NCBI GenBank assembly: GCA_007116765.1
Contig: SKHV01000327.1
Location: forward strand, 1 to 17,335
Length of the DNA: 17,335 nucleotides
Reading direction: 5' to 3'
Source of the DNA: Prolixibacteraceae bacterium
Lineage (GTDB): Bacteria; Bacteroidota; Bacteroidia; Bacteroidales; Prolixibacteraceae
Below are positions 15,203 through 17,335 of the stretch, piece by piece. The stretch's first letter is position 1. Each line of letters opens with the position of its first letter. The notes under the pieces were generated by a model. The model made no database searches. It saw nothing but the letters and a program-made list of their open reading frames with translations, and was not told the DNA's origin. Both the position numbers and the translations under genes were made by a program.

Positions 15203-15571
15203 ATGAAACAACTCGTATGCCTTCTCCAATTCAGTATGATTCTTGCGGTGTTTCCCACCGGTCATGCACACGCTCAACAGGCTTCTCTCTCCAGTGGTCA
15301 CTATACCAATCCAATATTGGCGGGAGATTTTCCTGATCCGTCGATCTTTCGGGATGGCGACGACTACTACATGACCCATTCATCTTTTGAGTACTATCCA
15401 GGATTGCTTATCTGGCACTCTACCGATTTGGTGAACTGGACCCCACTGGTGCACGCATTGCGGGAATACGTGGGTTCTGTTTGGGCTCCGGAGTTCCTGA
15501 AACATAAGGATACCTACTATATCTATTTTCCTGTTACCGGTGTAAATTGGGTAATTATTGGAAATTCATGA
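15203..15571 (+). pseudogene. Truncated GH43 glycosidase (N-terminal fragment)
   Basis: The frame encodes 122 residues. It begins with a signal peptide (MKQLVCLLQFSMILAVFPTG, then HAHAQQ) and the first part of a GH43 five-bladed propeller. YTNPILAGDFPDPSIFRDGD contains the candidate catalytic base Asp45. THSSFEYYPGLLIWHSTDLV and SVWAPEF follow, then YYIYFPVTGVNWVIIGNS before the TGA. Functional GH43 enzymes of this beta-xylosidase/arabinofuranosidase type usually exceed 300 residues. The blades carrying the other catalytic residues, an Asp and the general-acid Glu, are missing, so the fragment should be inactive. The ATG is 4 bp after the first lipoprotein stop, as in a translationally coupled operon. 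The break is not a simple frameshift, because only about 110 bp separate it from the next gene and that sequence is not GH43. Confidence 0.85.
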
Positions 15572-15641
15572 CGATGGTACACCCAATTTATATGCTTATC
15601 GCCGTATGATTATCAATGTACAACCAACAAATAATGAATAA
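15555..15641 (+). pseudogene. Orphan 3' coding tail joined to the GH43 fragment
   Basis: In a different frame from the GH43 fragment, a strongly protein-like stretch reads EIHDDGTPNLYAYRRMIINV followed by QPTNNE and a TAA at 15639-15641. The frame opens only after a TAA at 15552-15554, so just about 28 codons survive. The sequence looks like the C-terminal end of a real gene and not random DNA. I do not recognise its family. The simplest reading is that a deletion removed most of the GH43 gene and the 5' part of a downstream gene, joining the two near 15555-15565. Confidence 0.45.
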
Positions 15642-15682
15642 AATAATTTAAAAGTTATATTATACATATAAAACTTACAACT

Positions 15683-17122
15683 ATGGTAAAACTTAATTTC
15701 AATGCAAGAATTGTGCTACTGATGGCCATCGTTTTAATGGCTATGTCCTGTGAATCTACAGGCAGCACGAACGATAACATTCGTCCGTACACCAACAATA
15801 CTTATTATTGGCAATACAAGGGTGAGCCCGTTTTACTGCTGGGCGGAACCTGGCAGGATAATCTTTTCAATCACCCGGTGGGTCTTGAAAGACATCTCAA
15901 CCTACTGGTTGAACATGGCGGGAATTACGTACGCAATACCATGAGCCATCGCAACACGGGCAATGTGTTTGCTTATGCTCAAAGCAATGGAAAATTCAAT
16001 CTGGATATGCCTAACGAAGAGTATTGGCAGCGTTTTGACAATTTTCTGAAAATGGCTCACGAGCGGAACATCATTGTACAGATTGAAGTATTTGATCCCT
16101 GGGATTTATTTGAAGATCATGAAGCACAGGGAGGATGGTCGTTGCACCCCTTTAACCCGGCCAACAACGTAAACTATACCGCGGCGGAATCTGGCTTGCC
16201 AACTGAGGCAGATTATGCACCCGCCGAAGATCCGAGCGAACACACTTTCTATTACACTGTGCCGGCACTCAACAATAATCAACTTGTTTTGGGTTATCAG
16301 CAAGCCTTTGTGGATCGCTTGCTCGCCATCTCGCTCGAATATCCAAATGTAATTTATAGCATACAGAATGAAACCGGCGAGGATTTGGCTTTCGGCGACT
16401 ACTGGGCCGATTACATCCACCAGAAAGGTAAAGATGCAGGACGAACAGTTTATGTTACCGACATGCGTAGAAATGCCAATCTCGCTGCAAGCGATCACTA
16501 TCATACCTACGATAATGCAGAGCGGTTCAACTTTCTCGATGTTTCCCAAAACAACTGGATGACCGGTCAGCATCACTATAACCAGATAATCTATGTAAGG
16601 GATTACGTAAAAGAGTCTCCTCGCCCAATCAATAATGTAAAAATATACAACAGGCATGGCGATGAAGAATCTGTAGCCCGTTTCTTCCGGATATTTTTTG
16701 CAGGTGGTGCCAGTGCCAGGTTTCACAGGCCGGCTTTCCGCGATGATTTTGATGCACAGGAAATTTCAACGGAATGGGGATTCGGATTAGGCCCCCGCGC
16801 ACAAACAACAATTCGCAGTGGTAGGATGCTGGCAGATGCCTTCGACTTTTTCGCCAGTGAACCCAAAAACGATCTGCTGACAGAACGTGCAGAGAACGAA
16901 GCCTATGCGCTGGCCAACAAGGGGCAGCAATACGCTGTTTACTTCCCCGAGGGGGGTAATGTAAACCTGAATGTTTCAGGCATTCAAGGTAAGCTCCAAC
17001 TTCGCTGGCTAAACATCAACACCAGTACTTGGCTCGAGGCCCAATATGCCGAAGGTGGCGGAAACATAAGCTTACAGTCACCCGATTCAGGCCACTGGGC
17101 AGTTGTAATCCAGAAAGATTAA
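15683..17122 (+). CDS. Lipoprotein glycoside hydrolase-like protein, tandem copy 2
   Basis: This 479-residue paralogue of the protein at 13762 has the same domain plan: lipoprotein signal with LMAMSC, a barrel-like body, YPNVIYSIQNETGEDLAFGD with Glu at the acid/base position, FFAGGASARFHRPAF and the C-terminal beta-domain. The strand that should carry the nucleophile reads PINNVKIYN, so Glu is missing here too. Nucleotide similarity to copy 1 starts 8 nt before the ATG (TTACAACT) and ends at the stop codon. The first roughly 380 bp and last roughly 320 bp are nearly identical, while the middle (residues about 140-330) is much more diverged and carries a one-residue length difference (EDHEAQGG versus VDESQGG). 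This suggests specialisation for a related substrate, with homogenised ends. It is probably transcribed with copy 1. Confidence 0.8.
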   Translation: MVKLNFNARIVLLMAIVLMAMSCESTGSTNDNIRPYTNNTYYWQYKGEPVLLLGGTWQDNLFNHPVGLERHLNLLVEHGGNYVRNTMSHRNTGNVFAYAQSNGKFNLDMPNEEYWQRFDNFLKMAHERNIIVQIEVFDPWDLFEDHEAQGGWSLHPFNPANNVNYTAAESGLPTEADYAPAEDPSEHTFYYTVPALNNNQLVLGYQQAFVDRLLAISLEYPNVIYSIQNETGEDLAFGDYWADYIHQKGKDAGRTVYVTDMRRNANLAASDHYHTYDNAERFNFLDVSQNNWMTGQHHYNQIIYVRDYVKESPRPINNVKIYNRHGDEESVARFFRIFFAGGASARFHRPAFRDDFDAQEISTEWGFGLGPRAQTTIRSGRMLADAFDFFASEPKNDLLTERAENEAYALANKGQQYAVYFPEGGNVNLNVSGIQGKLQLRWLNINTSTWLEAQYAEGGGNISLQSPDSGHWAVVIQKD

Positions 17123-17158
17123 TTCAATCGTTCTATTTTTATAATCACTGTTGTCCGG

Positions 17159-17232
17159 TTAAGTAAAGATTTTCTATGGAAGCTACACTACGTTTCGGCT
17201 TCTCCGCCAACTGTCCATAGCCGTTAACTTAA
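17159..17232. repeat. Imperfect long hairpin downstream of copy 2, possible insertion-sequence end
   Basis: CTATGGA (17174-17180) pairs with TCCATAG (17214-17220), and outside it TTAAGT (17159-17164) pairs with ACTTAA (17227-17232). The stretch begins with CTGTTGTCCGGTTAAG and ends with TTAAGGACTG, an approximate inverted match. The layout resembles the leader end of some Bacteroidota insertion sequences with transposase-protecting hairpins, and an ATG is present at the window's last three bases. No transposase is visible, so the mobile-element reading is a guess. Otherwise 17123-17335 holds no gene that I can support. Confidence 0.35.
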
Positions 17233-17254
17233 GGACTGTTTTAATAAAAGTTGC

Positions 17255-17286
17255 AAAAAAAAGTGGGGTTAAAACATACTACCCCA
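17255..17286 (-). terminator. Possible leftward intrinsic terminator
   Basis: TGGGGT (17264-17269) and ACCCCA (17281-17286) form a 6-bp stem with an 11-nt loop. Read on the minus strand the stem is followed, after one C, by eight Ts (17262-17255). That is terminator-like for transcription entering from beyond the right edge. On the plus strand it has no T-tract. It could shield the lipoprotein genes from antisense transcription. Confidence 0.45.
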
Positions 17287-17335
17287 TTAGGGATAGTATT
17301 TGTTTTTTCCTCATTATCTTTGTTTTTGCATTATG

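Noticed and set aside
16106..16726. 206-codon minus-strand open frame inside lipoprotein copy 2
   Set aside because: It is antisense to a gene supported by its paralogue, with no recognisable motif.
1..17335. tRNA, rRNA, CRISPR array or integrase attachment sites
   Set aside because: I looked for cloverleaf-like segments, regularly spaced repeats and integrase genes by eye and found none.

Overview
The window looks like a chromosomal carbohydrate-utilisation region of a Bacteroidota bacterium, possibly a marine or soil relative of the Marinilabiliales/Prolixibacteraceae. The lineage call is inference. It rests on the hybrid two-component sensor (a form typical of this phylum), a promoter matching TTG-N21-TAnnTTTG, sparse Shine-Dalgarno sequences, lipoprotein glycoside hydrolases, and GC-rich palindromic intergenic repeats in an otherwise AT-rich sequence.

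Layout. (1) Positions 1-817 are decayed: there is no intact gene, but there is the 3' remnant of a RecG-like/AlbA_2 ATP-binding protein on the minus strand, which runs directly into the end of uxuA. (2) Positions 816-6228 form a minus-strand operon, transcribed from right to left: LacI-type regulator, secreted GH67 alpha-glucuronidase, UxuB-type SDR (D-mannonate oxidoreductase/fructuronate reductase), then UxuA (mannonate dehydratase). A phylum-type promoter and a LacI-type operator overlapping its -33 element lie just upstream. A strong intrinsic-terminator-like hairpin sits between the GH67 gene and uxuB. (3) Positions 6453-10682 encode a divergent hybrid two-component system (HTCS) with 14 sensor repeats. 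(4) Positions 10770-11621 encode a convergent AraC-family regulator. (5) Positions 11905-17122 are a plus-strand run of secreted glycoside hydrolase-like genes: a GH140-like DUF4038 protein, then two closely related lipoproteins of about 478 residues that flank a truncated GH43 gene. (6) The right edge carries a hairpin-rich non-coding stretch that may be the end of an insertion sequence.

How it fits together (inference from known families). GH67 would release (4-O-methyl-)glucuronic acid from glucuronoxylan oligosaccharides in the periplasm. After uptake and isomerisation by functions not in this window, UxuB and UxuA would convert fructuronate to 2-keto-3-deoxygluconate. The LacI repressor, encoded first in its own operon, probably responds to a pathway intermediate. 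The HTCS and the AraC protein probably control neighbouring degradation genes. No SusC/SusD pair, uronate isomerase, KDG kinase/aldolase or transporter is present.

Most unusual features: the paired lipoproteins are nearly identical at both ends and diverged in the middle, and they appear to lack the usual clan GH-A nucleophile; the GH43 gene has been cut and joined to an unrelated 3' tail; a palindromic repeat is built in frame into the UxuA N-terminus; and the terminator hairpin lies inside the operon.
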